From: a virus
Reading direction: 5' to 3' (one strand)
DNA: 55,401 nucleotides
IMG/VR virus record: IMGVR_UViG_3300009503_000039
Coordinates: 1 to 55,401 of that record
The translations under genes and the position numbers were made by a program. Positions 1-8,750 of the stretch are shown piece after piece; the stretch's first letter is position 1; every line of letters starts with the position of its first letter. Below the pieces are notes generated by a model. The model was not told where the DNA came from. It worked only from the letters and a program-made list of their open reading frames with translations, and searched no databases.

Positions 1-399
1 ACATTACCTAGTATTAGTGAATTGTTAGAAGACAGTAAAAATGTTCAAGTTGATAAACTTCAAATTCTTAATAAATTAATTTTAATTGCACTTAATAGAA
101 TACAATTAATTGAGCAGATATCTTCTTTTTCTAAAGAAGATCTCATTCCTAGATATTTAGGAGAAATTAGACAAGTAATAGAGTTATTATGTAAGTTAAG
201 CGGTGAGATAGAAGATACGAATATTGTTGTGAATATTGTGAATTCTGAAGTTGAAGGTATAATGAAGGCTATAAAACAGACTTGTATAGAAATAATACCA
301 GATAAAATGATAGATTTTGCTAAGAGTCTTAAGAAAAATCTTAATTTTTATAAGAATAAATTACAAGAACAAACTAATTTAGAAGTAAAAGTTGATTAA
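1..399 (+). CDS. hypothetical protein, 5'-truncated by window edge
   Basis: The frame is open from the first base of the window (codons begin at position 1), so the true start lies upstream and only the C-terminal 132 codons are seen. The product is rich in Leu, Ile, Lys and Glu and looks all-helical, with no signal peptide or membrane segment. It ends with TAA 38 bp before the next gene, which has its own ribosome binding site. I do not recognise the family. It lies upstream of the head genes on the same strand, so a virion or packaging role is possible but not shown. Confidence 0.7.
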   Translation, partial: TLPSISELLEDSKNVQVDKLQILNKLILIALNRIQLIEQISSFSKEDLIPRYLGEIRQVIELLCKLSGEIEDTNIVVNIVNSEVEGIMKAIKQTCIEIIPDKMIDFAKSLKKNLNFYKNKLQEQTNLEVKVD

Positions 400-436
400 A
401 TGATATAGTAAAATAATTTTTTAATAGGAGTTAAAA

Positions 437-2143
437 ATGAATATAATGAGTAAAGAGATTGTTATATTAAATCCGAAGTCTATGGAAGATTCTATAGATA
501 GTATGAAAGTATCAATGTTGTTGAAAGATAATGGAAAATACGCTATTAATATTTCGTATTTAGATAGTGAAAAAATTTTATATGAGAAAGAATTTGATAG
601 TGAAAAAGATAGTCGGTTAGAGTATTATAATATATTACGAATTGCAGATGATATACAGAAATTGATAAATTCTAGAGAAATAGATCAAGCAAAACAAAAA
701 ACCGCTGAATTGTTTACAAAATTTGATAAACCTAAGTCTAGAACTGAGTTAATAAGACATGAAATGTTATTGAATACAGACAAATTTAAAGTTATTAAAA
801 CAGCCGAAGAAAATAGTAAATTGAAATATAGTATTGAAGAAATATTAAAAGCGATAGATCGAACTAGTGAATTTGAATTGAGAGAGTCATTATTTGGTGA
901 AGATGAATATATCGATACTCCGGGTGATTGGTATATAGAAATTAATGAACGTCCAGATGAAACCCCAGATATAGTTGAATATATGAGGCGTAATATGGGG
1001 GAAAGAGAATTTAATAGATTGATTGAATGGATTAAGAATAATTCTGATAAAGTAAATAAATTTATGGAAACTCGGAAAACAGTTAAAGTTAGTTATAGAA
1101 CTTTTAAACAAGGAGGTTATTTTGTTCTCATTAGAAATATTAAACCAGAAGATATTAATAAAGTTATAGCTGAGTTAGAACAATATCCCCATATTTCTAT
1201 AGTAAAAGAGGCTTTTGGGGAAAAAGCTACTGAAGAAACCGATACAGAAAAAAAAGGAGAGTACGTATTTATTTCAGAGGAAGAAGCTGCAGCAGATCCG
1301 TCTAAAGTAAAATTTTATGTAGTTTCTATGATAATTTATGATAAGGACTTATTGGCTTGGAAGCAGAGAAAAGAAGTAGCTGGATATCCAATTAAAGTGC
1401 TGAAAGCTTTTGGAGGTATAGTTAAGATTGCCCAGCCTTTGGAGAAACCTACTATAGAAGAAATTTTAAAAGAACGGCCTTGGGTTGTTAAAAGAATTAA
1501 ACGTTATCCTCCGGGATATGCTGAAGGATTTAAAACTGCTCCTTATGCTAAAGATCCTAGAGTCGAAAAAAGTATAGAAAAAATAAATGAGTTATTAGAT
1601 TCTATTAATATTGCTAATGAGGAAATTGAAAGAATTCAGACTGAAGCATTAGAAAAAGTTATGCCTGATATAGAAAAAATAGAGGAATCTAAACGAATGA
1701 CTTGTGAAAAAATTCAACAAGAAGCTAATGAATTAGCACAAGTTTTACAAATTAGTAAAGAGACTCTTTTAAATATTAAAGAAAATCTTGCGGTATTAAT
1801 TAAGTATGGAACTGATAGAGAGGAAGTTAAATTAACAAAAGAGTGGGTACTTAATAAGTTAAATGAGATTTATCCCGAAGCTGTGAAGCAAATGTCAGAC
1901 GCGATTGACGGTTTGAAATCCCAAGCTCCCTTAATTGTAGAGAAAATTTTAGAAATTATACAAAAGCAAGCATCTGATGAACAAGAAATTAATGTTTTTA
2001 AACAGATAAAAGGATGGAAGTTTTTTGAATCTATAGTAAATTTCTTTAAAAATTTAGTTAATAAATTTAAATCTGTGTTAAGTGGGATAAATAATTTTGC
2101 TGTTGAATTAGAAAAAAGGATTAATATGATAAGTGAGAGATAA
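437..2143 (+). CDS. large hypothetical phage protein, coiled-coil C-terminal half
   Basis: A 568-residue protein. The start is the ATG at 437, 7 bases after an AGGAG site. The N-terminal half is mixed alpha/beta and acidic. From about residue 380 it is almost purely helical and Glu/Lys-rich with coiled-coil character, ending in a hydrophobic-aromatic helix. No catalytic motif is recognised. It contains VIKTAE at residues 119-124, a short string of a kind that recurs in neighbouring head proteins. The next gene starts 2 bases after its stop, so they are co-transcribed. The position upstream of the MuF-like protein and terminase suggests a virion or head-associated protein, by context only. Confidence 0.75.
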   Translation: MNIMSKEIVILNPKSMEDSIDSMKVSMLLKDNGKYAINISYLDSEKILYEKEFDSEKDSRLEYYNILRIADDIQKLINSREIDQAKQKTAELFTKFDKPKSRTELIRHEMLLNTDKFKVIKTAEENSKLKYSIEEILKAIDRTSEFELRESLFGEDEYIDTPGDWYIEINERPDETPDIVEYMRRNMGEREFNRLIEWIKNNSDKVNKFMETRKTVKVSYRTFKQGGYFVLIRNIKPEDINKVIAELEQYPHISIVKEAFGEKATEETDTEKKGEYVFISEEEAAADPSKVKFYVVSMIIYDKDLLAWKQRKEVAGYPIKVLKAFGGIVKIAQPLEKPTIEEILKERPWVVKRIKRYPPGYAEGFKTAPYAKDPRVEKSIEKINELLDSINIANEEIERIQTEALEKVMPDIEKIEESKRMTCEKIQQEANELAQVLQISKETLLNIKENLAVLIKYGTDREEVKLTKEWVLNKLNEIYPEAVKQMSDAIDGLKSQAPLIVEKILEIIQKQASDEQEINVFKQIKGWKFFESIVNFFKNLVNKFKSVLSGINNFAVELEKRINMISER

Positions 2144-2145
2144 TT

Positions 2146-2331
2146 ATGAATAGTTGTGGTCATTCATCACATGTAGAACGTTTATTAGAAACCGAAGCAT
2201 ATGTGCTTTTACAATGTTCAGATTGTAAAAATATTTTTAGGAAAAAACTTGATAAAGAAAGTAAGAAAGAAAAATATCTAAATGGAAAAAGTTTAGATAT
2301 AATTACTAAATTGAAGAGGAAAATAAAATGA
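2146..2331 (+). CDS. small zinc-ribbon-like protein
   Basis: A 61-residue protein beginning 2 bases after the previous stop. It has a CGHSSH segment near the N-terminus and a CSDC segment around residue 25, giving four Cys/His ligands suitable for one Zn ion. The C-terminal half is very Lys-rich, consistent with nucleic-acid binding. Its TGA stop overlaps the ATG of the next gene (ATGA), which implies translational coupling. The specific function is unknown. Confidence 0.65.
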   Translation: MNSCGHSSHVERLLETEAYVLLQCSDCKNIFRKKLDKESKKEKYLNGKSLDIITKLKRKIK

Positions 2332-2648
2332 GTAGTAAAAAATTTTATTTTGATTATTTTGATGATTGTATTGATAAAAAAAATAAAATAGATTTGAAAA
2401 AAGCTAGAGAAAAGGTATTTGATGAATATAAATATCAACTACTTTCTAATAGTATTTTTAATAAAACTTCATTTAGTGAATTTTTAGACTCTATGATGAA
2501 GATGGTTCAAAGTATTAAATTAGTTGTTGATGAGTTGTATTTTAAAGCAGAATTATCAGATACAGAATATTCAAAGCATGTAATGAAACTTGAAAAAGGG
2601 ATAGAAATATTGAATCATTTAATTTGTCAAGAAAGAATGTTGAATTAA
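2328..2648 (+). CDS. hypothetical helical protein
   Basis: A 106-residue protein whose ATG overlaps the TGA of the zinc-ribbon gene, a typical coupled start. The sequence is charged at the N-terminus and then predominantly helical, with no Cys or membrane segments. It ends 23 bases before the start of the large MuF-like gene. I do not recognise the family. Confidence 0.65.
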   Translation: MSSKKFYFDYFDDCIDKKNKIDLKKAREKVFDEYKYQLLSNSIFNKTSFSEFLDSMMKMVQSIKLVVDELYFKAELSDTEYSKHVMKLEKGIEILNHLICQERMLN

Positions 2649-2671
2649 TATTTTTTACTAAGGATGATTTA

Positions 2672-5647
2672 ATGATAATTACCCAAGAGATGTTAAATTT
2701 TCTTAGGAAAAAATATCCGGATTATATACTGCTAGATTTTAGCAGTATTTTTGTCGGTGAACATATACAGATTAATGATGCAGTTGAACCATCTACACAT
2801 AAATTAGTCAATGAGGAAGGAGTATTAAAAATAATTGCTAATGGTGAGGAATTCGCTAGTCTCGATTTGAAAAAATATATACCCCAAAAAATAGGAGATA
2901 AATATAAAAATATTGAATATAAAGCTATTATTAGAAGTGAGAAATATTCCCCATTATTTTTAGATGCTAAAGGTAGGATTTCAGAAAAAGGAAATTATAT
3001 ATATTCTAAACCTTCAGAAATAATAAATGCAAATGTTTGGAAAGATAAAAATCCGTTACAGGAACTATTAGGTATGGTTGCAGATAGTGGAAAAAAAGTT
3101 ATAATAATAGCAAATGATTATGTAAGACTATGTCCAGACAGAATTTCTATTCCTTTTAAACAAATACAACAAGAAATGAAAATGAGTAAAGAATCGTTTT
3201 TAATTTTTGCCGATCTTGAATCCCGTATGAAATCAATGATTCAGCAATATACCGCTCGAATTCCTAGCAGTACTCCCGAAGAGGCAGATATTGAGGCAAG
3301 AGCAAGAGAAAAGTTACGAGAAAAACAAAGAAAAAAAGAATCATTTTTAAGACAAGCAAGTTTAGATTTACATAATATAGTAAAAAGATATCATAGATTT
3401 TCAGACTGTTTTGAGAAATTAGCGGAAATTATTGGGGCGGAAGCTTTGAATTCTATAGCTATTGTTAATTCATGTGATTTTGAACAGCTCAAAGATTATT
3501 GTTTTCCAATTTTTATAGTTGATGATAAATATTGGCCTTTCGGAGTTTATAGTGCAAAATATAATGCTAATCCCGACTTTATTCTTTTTAAAGCATCAGA
3601 TTTTACAGAGGAGAAAAAAATAATACCTGGAATTCTTCATGAACTTTCGCATATGAAATATGAGAATAAATTTGGTAGAAAAGTTATAGAAGAAGAATGC
3701 AGAAAATATGATTATATTAAGAGGCCGCATGAACGGATTGCCTATCAGGTACAGATTTCTGAAATGATAAAGCAAGAATCCGGTAATATAGATGCTGTGA
3801 AGGAAAGATGGTATAAGGCATTTTTTCCGGATGAGACAATGATTAAAGAAATGTATATTTTAACAGAAGATGTTGTAAAGAAAGCCAGAAAGTCTTGGGA
3901 ATTGTATAAAGAATGTATAAGGGCAAAATTAAAGCAAGGCAGTAATGAGATAGGCGCTGAAAGAGCATGTAGGCACTTAAAACCTGAATTTGATGATAAG
4001 ATAGCAGAAGTAATGTTTAAGTGCGGATTCTTAAGTTTAGGGGATATGGAACAAATTAAGGAATTGTATCGTTCTCAATTAACTGGGCACGTAGATGAAG
4101 ATTTAGCTAAGTCAGTAAAATATATAATAATTGATTATGCTGAAAGATTAATAAAGGATAAAGAAGAAATGGCTGCATCTGAACCAAAAGAGATTCAGGA
4201 AGAATATAAACATATTAATAGATTTAAGTTCCTTGATAAATTTTGGAATGATTTCAAAAATAAATTATTGAAATTAAAGTTTGCTAAAAGCCCAGAAGAA
4301 ATATTATTAAGAGTAGATGAATTGATAAGTACCGCGCATAATACTGGACAAATATTAGATTGGGAGATTATAGAGGCAGAATCAAAAGGAAAACCTGTAA
4401 AATATTTAAAAAAATTAGAAGATTCTATTGCGGATATTTATGAATTAGCAGAGCAATTAAAGAATGCTAATTTTAATTCTTTTAATATTGTAAAACAAAG
4501 TGAGGTAAAATTTAGGGATGATTGGAAATCTGTGTATTCAGAATATGATGTTGTAGGACGTTCGTATTGGTCAAAAAAAGATCTTATAGAATTGATTAAG
4601 AAATATTTGATTTCCGCTGATGGGGATGCTTATAAAACTTCAGAATTAAAAGATTTATCCACTATTCAACTAAGAAAGATGTTTTTTAAATACGCTCCTC
4701 AGGAATTTGGGAAACTACCCCATGAGATACAAAATAGAATAGCAATTAAAGAATTAATTAAGAATAAAAAATATGCTGTAAAAATAAAAGAAAAAACTTT
4801 AGGTATTTACGATAATCTTAATTTTGCAGAAAAAGCTAAACAATTTTGGATGAAACAATTTACAGAAGATGACAAATTAAATGCTTTACCGGTTTCGGAA
4901 TATTCAGTAAGAGCCAAAGTGTCTAAAATATTACCTACAGGATTTATGATGGATGTAGATGGTAAGTTGTTTTATGTTGATAAAAATGTATCTTTAGATG
5001 TAAAATATTTATTGGATAAAACTGGGTTGTATAGTATGTTTAAAACATCTCAGTATCTGGATAATTTGGTAGATGTTTTGGAAGCGATTGATGATAAAGT
5101 GGTTAAAATAAATTCAATTAGGGAGTTTGATAGAGTTCTGGGAACTGAGTTTGAAAGATTATTATTAGAAATACAAAAAATAGATAAGTATAGTGCAAAT
5201 TACCAATATGATTTTTATAAGATGACACAAACTCAGTTAGAAGAATTTATAAAAGAAACTCAGAAGAAATTGAATAGAGTTTATGATTGGAAGATTAAGC
5301 AAGAACTGGAACGAAATTTAGATAAAGCAATGCAAGTTTATAAAAGTAAATATATAAAAGAGTATGCTCAAGTTAAAATTGCAGCAGATATTGAAACATC
5401 TTTATCAGATTTAAGAGATTTATTGGCTCAAGGATATGATACAGTTGAATGGATTCAAAGTTTATATCCTTGTAATAAATGTCGAGAACTTAATGGTGAA
5501 ATTTTTGATTTAGCAGATTTTATTAAAGAAACTAAATATAATGCTCCTCTTTTCACAAAATCACATCCAGGATGTAGATGTAAGGTAAAAGTTATGGGCA
5601 ATGGTTTAAAGGATGTTTTTGTAAATTATAATGGAATAATTTTATAG
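2672..5647 (+). CDS. MuF/SPP1-gp7-like minor head protein with HExxH zinc-peptidase motif
   Basis: I place the start at the ATG at 2672, 7 bases after AAGGA (991 residues); a TTG 48 bases upstream has no good site and would overlap the previous gene. Around residue 325 there is ILHELSHMKYE, an HExxH zinc-metallopeptidase signature, in a region with further His and Glu residues. The last 60 residues contain CNKCRELNGE and, about 30 residues later, SHPGCRCKV. This is the Cys/His arrangement of the Mu gpF / SPP1 gp7 head-morphogenesis domain. MuF proteins are minor capsid components associated with the portal, often fused to enzymes or toxins. The middle is long, helical and charged. VKIAADIE occurs near the C-terminal domain. 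It is followed by AGGAGG and the next ATG. The MuF call is good. Whether the HExxH part is an active protease is inferred. Confidence 0.7.
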   Translation: MIITQEMLNFLRKKYPDYILLDFSSIFVGEHIQINDAVEPSTHKLVNEEGVLKIIANGEEFASLDLKKYIPQKIGDKYKNIEYKAIIRSEKYSPLFLDAKGRISEKGNYIYSKPSEIINANVWKDKNPLQELLGMVADSGKKVIIIANDYVRLCPDRISIPFKQIQQEMKMSKESFLIFADLESRMKSMIQQYTARIPSSTPEEADIEARAREKLREKQRKKESFLRQASLDLHNIVKRYHRFSDCFEKLAEIIGAEALNSIAIVNSCDFEQLKDYCFPIFIVDDKYWPFGVYSAKYNANPDFILFKASDFTEEKKIIPGILHELSHMKYENKFGRKVIEEECRKYDYIKRPHERIAYQVQISEMIKQESGNIDAVKERWYKAFFPDETMIKEMYILTEDVVKKARKSWELYKECIRAKLKQGSNEIGAERACRHLKPEFDDKIAEVMFKCGFLSLGDMEQIKELYRSQLTGHVDEDLAKSVKYIIIDYAERLIKDKEEMAASEPKEIQEEYKHINRFKFLDKFWNDFKNKLLKLKFAKSPEEILLRVDELISTAHNTGQILDWEIIEAESKGKPVKYLKKLEDSIADIYELAEQLKNANFNSFNIVKQSEVKFRDDWKSVYSEYDVVGRSYWSKKDLIELIKKYLISADGDAYKTSELKDLSTIQLRKMFFKYAPQEFGKLPHEIQNRIAIKELIKNKKYAVKIKEKTLGIYDNLNFAEKAKQFWMKQFTEDDKLNALPVSEYSVRAKVSKILPTGFMMDVDGKLFYVDKNVSLDVKYLLDKTGLYSMFKTSQYLDNLVDVLEAIDDKVVKINSIREFDRVLGTEFERLLLEIQKIDKYSANYQYDFYKMTQTQLEEFIKETQKKLNRVYDWKIKQELERNLDKAMQVYKSKYIKEYAQVKIAADIETSLSDLRDLLAQGYDTVEWIQSLYPCNKCRELNGEIFDLADFIKETKYNAPLFTKSHPGCRCKVKVMGNGLKDVFVNYNGIIL

Positions 5648-5655
5648 GAGGGTTT

Positions 5656-5940
5656 ATGAAACCAGAAGTATTAAGAACTATTATATCGGTTTTGGAACCA
5701 TTTCGTTTGTATGGTAAAATTTTGGTGCCTGATGAGAATGAAAAAGAAATGATGATTAAGCTTTCTGAATTAGTTAAACAGGCATTTAGTCCGGTTGAAT
5801 ATGATGAAATTGCTCAATATGAAAGATTAATAGATAGTAAGCAATTTACAGAAATTTATAAATTAAGTTATGTTTTGTTAGAAGAAGAGATTCCTACTGA
5901 TGATATTCCAAAACGTTGGGTAAATAGAACAAATGTATAA
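5656..5940 (+). CDS. hypothetical protein
   Basis: A 94-residue protein that starts at an ATG preceded by TAGGAGGG, overlapping the stop of the MuF-like gene. It is acidic and helical with no Cys residues or membrane segment. It is the last gene before a strong intrinsic terminator at 6005-6030, so it closes the first transcription unit seen in the window. The family is not recognised. Confidence 0.7.
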   Translation: MKPEVLRTIISVLEPFRLYGKILVPDENEKEMMIKLSELVKQAFSPVEYDEIAQYERLIDSKQFTEIYKLSYVLLEEEIPTDDIPKRWVNRTNV

Positions 5941-6004
5941 TATAATAAAATAATATATAGTATAACATTATTTGTAGGCGGTAACCATTAAGTTCTTACC
6001 AAAA

Positions 6005-6030
6005 GGCGGCTTAGTTTTAGCCGCCTTTTT
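6005..6030 (+). terminator. strong rho-independent terminator
   Basis: A perfect 7-bp stem, GGCGGCT (6005-6011) and AGCCGCC (6019-6025), with a 7-base loop is followed directly by five T. It is far more GC-rich than its surroundings. It ends the unit whose last gene is 5656-5940. Confidence 0.9.
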
Positions 6031-6068
6031 GTTTGTAATATGTTAATTGTTTATATTTTGAAGGATTT

Positions 6069-6095
6069 AAAAAAGTGTTCAAAAATCACTTTTTT
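6069..6095 (+). terminator. AT-rich hairpin, possible second terminator
   Basis: AAAAAAGTG (6069-6077) pairs with CACTTTTTT (6087-6095) over a 9-base loop. The T-run lies inside the stem, so it could act as a weak bidirectional terminator or as an operator beside the promoter that follows. Confidence 0.4.
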
Positions 6096-6156
6096 GTAAA
6101 ATAATAGCTTTTTTGTGATATAATATATATGTCTCAAAAATAATGATAAAAAGGAG
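6080..6156 (+). promoter_or_regulatory. promoter/5'-UTR repeat, copy 1
   Basis: This 77-bp stretch recurs at 10730-10806 with only three differences. It contains a consensus -10 box TATAAT at 6119-6124. The nearest -35-like hexamer, TTGTAA, is 19 bases upstream. It ends at the Shine-Dalgarno of the 6164 gene. High conservation of a non-coding stretch in front of two different small-gene clusters supports a promoter plus leader function. Confidence 0.7.
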
Positions 6157-6163
6157 ATATAAG

Positions 6164-6400
6164 ATGAGATTTGAAGAATTTAAGAATACTTTTATAAAAG
6201 AAGGAAGATTAACCGGAACATCAACATTAAAACCAGATGGAAAAGAACCAATAAAAATTAGGGGTTATTTTAGAAACGCAATTATTGATTATCCTCATCC
6301 AGGAGTTCATAAATGGGTTGTTAATTATGGCAGATTAACTAAAAAATATAAATCTTTTGAGGAAGCATTAAAAGGTGTTTATGAGGATATTAAGAAATAG
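6164..6400 (+). CDS. small hypothetical protein
   Basis: I chose the ATG at 6164 (78 residues) because AAGGAG lies at 6151-6156, correctly spaced. An ATG 21 bases upstream precedes that site. The product is basic, with several aromatics and no Cys. It is the first gene behind promoter repeat copy 1 and probably an early or accessory protein. The family is not recognised. Confidence 0.65.
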   Translation: MRFEEFKNTFIKEGRLTGTSTLKPDGKEPIKIRGYFRNAIIDYPHPGVHKWVVNYGRLTKKYKSFEEALKGVYEDIKK

Positions 6401-6410
6401 GAGGAGTAAA

Positions 6411-6431
6411 ATGATGGAACTGAATAGTTAA
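6411..6431 (+). other. six-codon minicistron with strong ribosome binding site
   Basis: The stop of the 6164 gene overlaps AGGAGGAG, which is followed at good spacing by two ATG codons and a TAA six codons after the first. The site is better than those of several real genes nearby. It could be a leader peptide or the remains of a deleted gene. No function can be read from six codons. Confidence 0.3.
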
Positions 6432-6469
6432 TTTTTATGCTAAAAAGGTATATAAATAATTAAATTGAT

Positions 6470-6676
6470 ATGTTAAAAAATAAGATAAGAAAGATGAATA
6501 AAACAATAGAGAACTGGAGTTGGCATATTGTGAAGGAGATTAAGAGGATGAGGTTTAATTTTAAAGAAGGGTTTAAAGAGTGTATAAGGAAAGGATTTTA
6601 TCCCGAAGGAGAGAATATAAAAGAGTTACGGGAAACGGTAAAAAAGAAATTTAATCACTACTTTTTTAAAAAATAA
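6470..6676 (+). CDS. small basic hypothetical protein
   Basis: A 68-residue Lys/Arg-rich protein. The start is uncertain, because the ATG at 6470 has no clear Shine-Dalgarno and a second ATG lies at 6494. High positive charge and several Trp/Phe residues suggest nucleic-acid contact, but no motif is recognised. It ends 11 bases before the next gene, whose ribosome binding site is good. Confidence 0.45.
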   Translation: MLKNKIRKMNKTIENWSWHIVKEIKRMRFNFKEGFKECIRKGFYPEGENIKELRETVKKKFNHYFFKK

Positions 6677-6687
6677 AAAAGGAGACG

Positions 6688-7014
6688 ATGAAAGTGAAAT
6701 TATTAGTTTGTGCTTTTTCAGTTTCTATGATTAGAAGAGATGGAAAAGTAATGATCGAAGAAGTATCTGAAAAGGAATTCCTCAATCTTCTAGGAAATGA
6801 TTTTGTATCTGCTGTGGGGCACGAAATTACTGCTCGGATACTATCTATGCGATGGAAAAAGGAAATTCCTTTTTCCCGTAGAAATGTATCTACACAAGAA
6901 GGAGAAATTTTTGTCGCTGTTCCCCAAATTAGATTTGAGGAGGCAAGAGAGTTTAGCGAAAAAGAAGTATTAGATGCTTCTTTTCGCTTTTTTATTGTTA
7001 AGGAGGTAAAATAA
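6688..7014 (+). CDS. hypothetical protein
   Basis: A 108-residue protein starting at an ATG after AAAGGAG. It has mixed alpha/beta composition with a hydrophobic N-terminal strand and no membrane helix. Its 3' end contains AAGGAGG (7000-7006), which serves the next gene. Its TAA (7012-7014) shares its last base with the proposed ATA start of that gene. The family is not recognised. Confidence 0.7.
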   Translation: MKVKLLVCAFSVSMIRRDGKVMIEEVSEKEFLNLLGNDFVSAVGHEITARILSMRWKKEIPFSRRNVSTQEGEIFVAVPQIRFEEAREFSEKEVLDASFRFFIVKEVK

Positions 7015-7253
7015 TAGTTCCGGCGTTAAAAGATTTATTACAGAATGGGAGGAAGTTGGTTATTCCTGAAATTAGAGTTTGGTGTCATCCTTACAGAATT
7101 GGAAAAAGTGGAGATGATTATTATGAGACTTTTAATAGTTTTTTAGAAGCGATGAAGTTTATCTCTGAACATAAAGAAGCAGAGAATGTGCCGCTTATTG
7201 CTTTTAGAGGATATGAATTAAATTTCTGGAAAATGAAAGAAGAAGATGACTAA
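7014..7253 (+). CDS. small conserved-looking phage protein with probable ATA start
   Basis: The convincing coding frame extends upstream of the first ordinary start (TTG 7056) through VPALKDLLQNGRK to position 7011, where no ATG, GTG or TTG exists. The Shine-Dalgarno AAGGAGG at 7000-7006 is spaced 7 bases from ATA 7014, so I propose an ATA start (79 residues). The internal TTG has only GGGAGGAAG immediately adjacent. The protein has a compact aromatic-rich fold with WCHPYRIGKSGDDYY in the middle. The function is unknown. The start is an inference; the frame itself is well supported. Confidence 0.6.
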   Translation: MVPALKDLLQNGRKLVIPEIRVWCHPYRIGKSGDDYYETFNSFLEAMKFISEHKEAENVPLIAFRGYELNFWKMKEEDD

Positions 7254-7285
7254 AGAATAAAGTAAAAATAAGATTTGAGGTAGAT

Positions 7286-7465
7286 ATGTTAATAGTTATT
7301 TTTCTTATTGGTATAGTTTTCGGCGTATTAATAGGTGTTATGTTAGGATATTTATTTTTTGATACTTTAACTTGTTTATTTGGAGAGAAAAGACGAAATA
7401 ATGCGAAAGTTTATGATTTAGTAGGATATAATTATCCAATTAAATTTTTGAAAAAGTTAAAATAG
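7286..7465 (+). CDS. small single-span membrane protein
   Basis: A 59-residue protein starting at an ATG shortly after GAGGTAG. Residues 2-28 form one hydrophobic, Gly-rich transmembrane helix of Ile, Val, Leu and Phe residues. A Lys/Arg-containing cytoplasmic tail follows. Such small membrane peptides are common in phage accessory regions; no specific role can be assigned. Confidence 0.6.
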   Translation: MLIVIFLIGIVFGVLIGVMLGYLFFDTLTCLFGEKRRNNAKVYDLVGYNYPIKFLKKLK

Positions 7466-7512
7466 ATTTATTATTTTAGTGGTGATTATAATTTAGTATA
7501 TGTCTTGTTATT

Positions 7513-8070
7513 ATGAATACGATTGTCAGATTTTTTGAAAAAGTTATTAAAATAATTACATATATTCCAATTCTTTGGAAAGATGAAGATTGGTCTTGGG
7601 AGTATATAATTAATATTCTAAACTTTAAATTAAAGAGAGTAGCTAGGTGTTTGAGAAGTAGTTTTGTAGAGGAAGAATACAAACAAGCTGATGTTATAGA
7701 TCATATAGTTGAACTTTTGAACAGAGTAACGAATGAAAATTTTTATTGTTGTCAGGAATTTAGAAATCATGAGAGAAAATGGGGGAAATTTAAGTATAAT
7801 TTTTTCAGTGAAAAAACTGGTGAGAAATGGACAATGGAGGATGAGAAAAGATGGGAAATATTAGAGAATAATGGAAAATGTGAAAAAGAAAGAATACATT
7901 CAGAGTTATTGTTAAAAGGTTATTATACTAAAGCAAGGAATGCTAATGAAGAGAAACAAGCTTGGAATGAGTATTTTAATATTTTGAAAAAACAAGAAAG
8001 ATTATTACAAAGAGATCTTGATGAAGCATTTAAATTAATTAGTAAGAATATAAGACGGTGGTGGAATTAA
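7513..8070 (+). CDS. hypothetical protein rich in Trp and charged residues
   Basis: A 185-residue protein from the ATG at 7513; the Shine-Dalgarno is weak. The N-terminal part contains ILWKDEDWSWEY near residue 20, followed by a long helical, strongly charged body with several Trp and Cys residues. The WKDEDWSWEY segment looks like a conserved core, but I cannot name the family. It lies among small accessory genes ahead of the terminase. Confidence 0.6.
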   Translation: MNTIVRFFEKVIKIITYIPILWKDEDWSWEYIINILNFKLKRVARCLRSSFVEEEYKQADVIDHIVELLNRVTNENFYCCQEFRNHERKWGKFKYNFFSEKTGEKWTMEDEKRWEILENNGKCEKERIHSELLLKGYYTKARNANEEKQAWNEYFNILKKQERLLQRDLDEAFKLISKNIRRWWN

Positions 8071-8142
8071 AAATTTGATAGGAGAAAAGATATAAATGAG
8101 GAGTAAAGGAATAACAAAGGGGCGAATTATACAGTTGTAAAA

Positions 8143-8340
8143 ATGGAACAAACATGGGTTGCTACTGATGCTGCAGATGTTATTTCTGGGGAACGTGTTC
8201 AGCAAAAAAGTTTATTTATAAATGGAAAACCAAAAAAACGGGAAACAAGTAAATGGATCATTAAAGATAACAAATGGACTAAAGTTAAGGAATTGCCAAA
8301 TGACAAAAAATCTTTATTTAAGAATGAAGAGAAAAAATGA
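8143..8340 (+). CDS. small hypothetical protein
   Basis: A 65-residue, Lys-rich protein. The ATG at 8143 has no good ribosome binding site, and the frame is open 12 codons further upstream without a normal start, so the N-terminus is uncertain. The middle reads like a small beta fold. It ends directly at the 29-bp repeat at 8343. Confidence 0.45.
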   Translation: MEQTWVATDAADVISGERVQQKSLFINGKPKKRETSKWIIKDNKWTKVKELPNDKKSLFKNEEKK

Positions 8341-8342
8341 GA

Positions 8343-8371
8343 ATGAATTGCGTTAAACACTATGCAAAGAA
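8343..8371 (+). repeat. 29-bp exact repeat, copy 1
   Basis: This 29-base string (ATGAATTGCG...GCAAAGAA) is identical to 15672-15700. In both places it lies at the 3' end of a gene with the stop codon inside or just before it. Here it is followed by a short zinc-ribbon-like reading (LCKECG) that soon hits a stop. It may be a duplicated gene fragment or a recombination scar. Confidence 0.6.
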
Positions 8372-8462
8372 TGTGGTGTAAATTTGCCCAAAGATTGAGT
8401 GTGTTTGTAAATATTTATAAATTATCGAAACAGAATTTTATCATGATATGAAGGAGTATATA

Positions 8463-8750
8463 ATGATTTATGCTATAGAAGTAGTAAATTGGAAAGATGT
8501 TATATTTTGGGAAGGTGAAGTTTTAAGAAAAGAAAAATTTGTACTTCCTAGACAATTAAGTGTGGGTTTTAATTATTATGAGGATAGTGATAAATTGGTA
8601 TTAGTAAGTCTATTTGATTTAGATCCAGGTATGAAGAAAGAGTCGAATGATTTTATTGTAATACCTAAAACTCTAATTGAAGATAGGGTTACTGTAGGAT
8701 ATTATGATTCAAATACCGGTCGAATTAGCGAAAAAAAGAAGATGAAATGA
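8463..8750 (+). CDS. hypothetical protein
   Basis: I chose the ATG at 8463 (95 residues) because AAGGAG at 8451-8456 is correctly spaced; the ATG at 8448 precedes that site. The product looks mostly beta-stranded with a Lys-rich tail. Its TGA overlaps the ATG of a 17-codon minicistron (ATGA). The family is not recognised. Confidence 0.6.
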   Translation: MIYAIEVVNWKDVIFWEGEVLRKEKFVLPRQLSVGFNYYEDSDKLVLVSLFDLDPGMKKESNDFIVIPKTLIEDRVTVGYYDSNTGRISEKKKMK

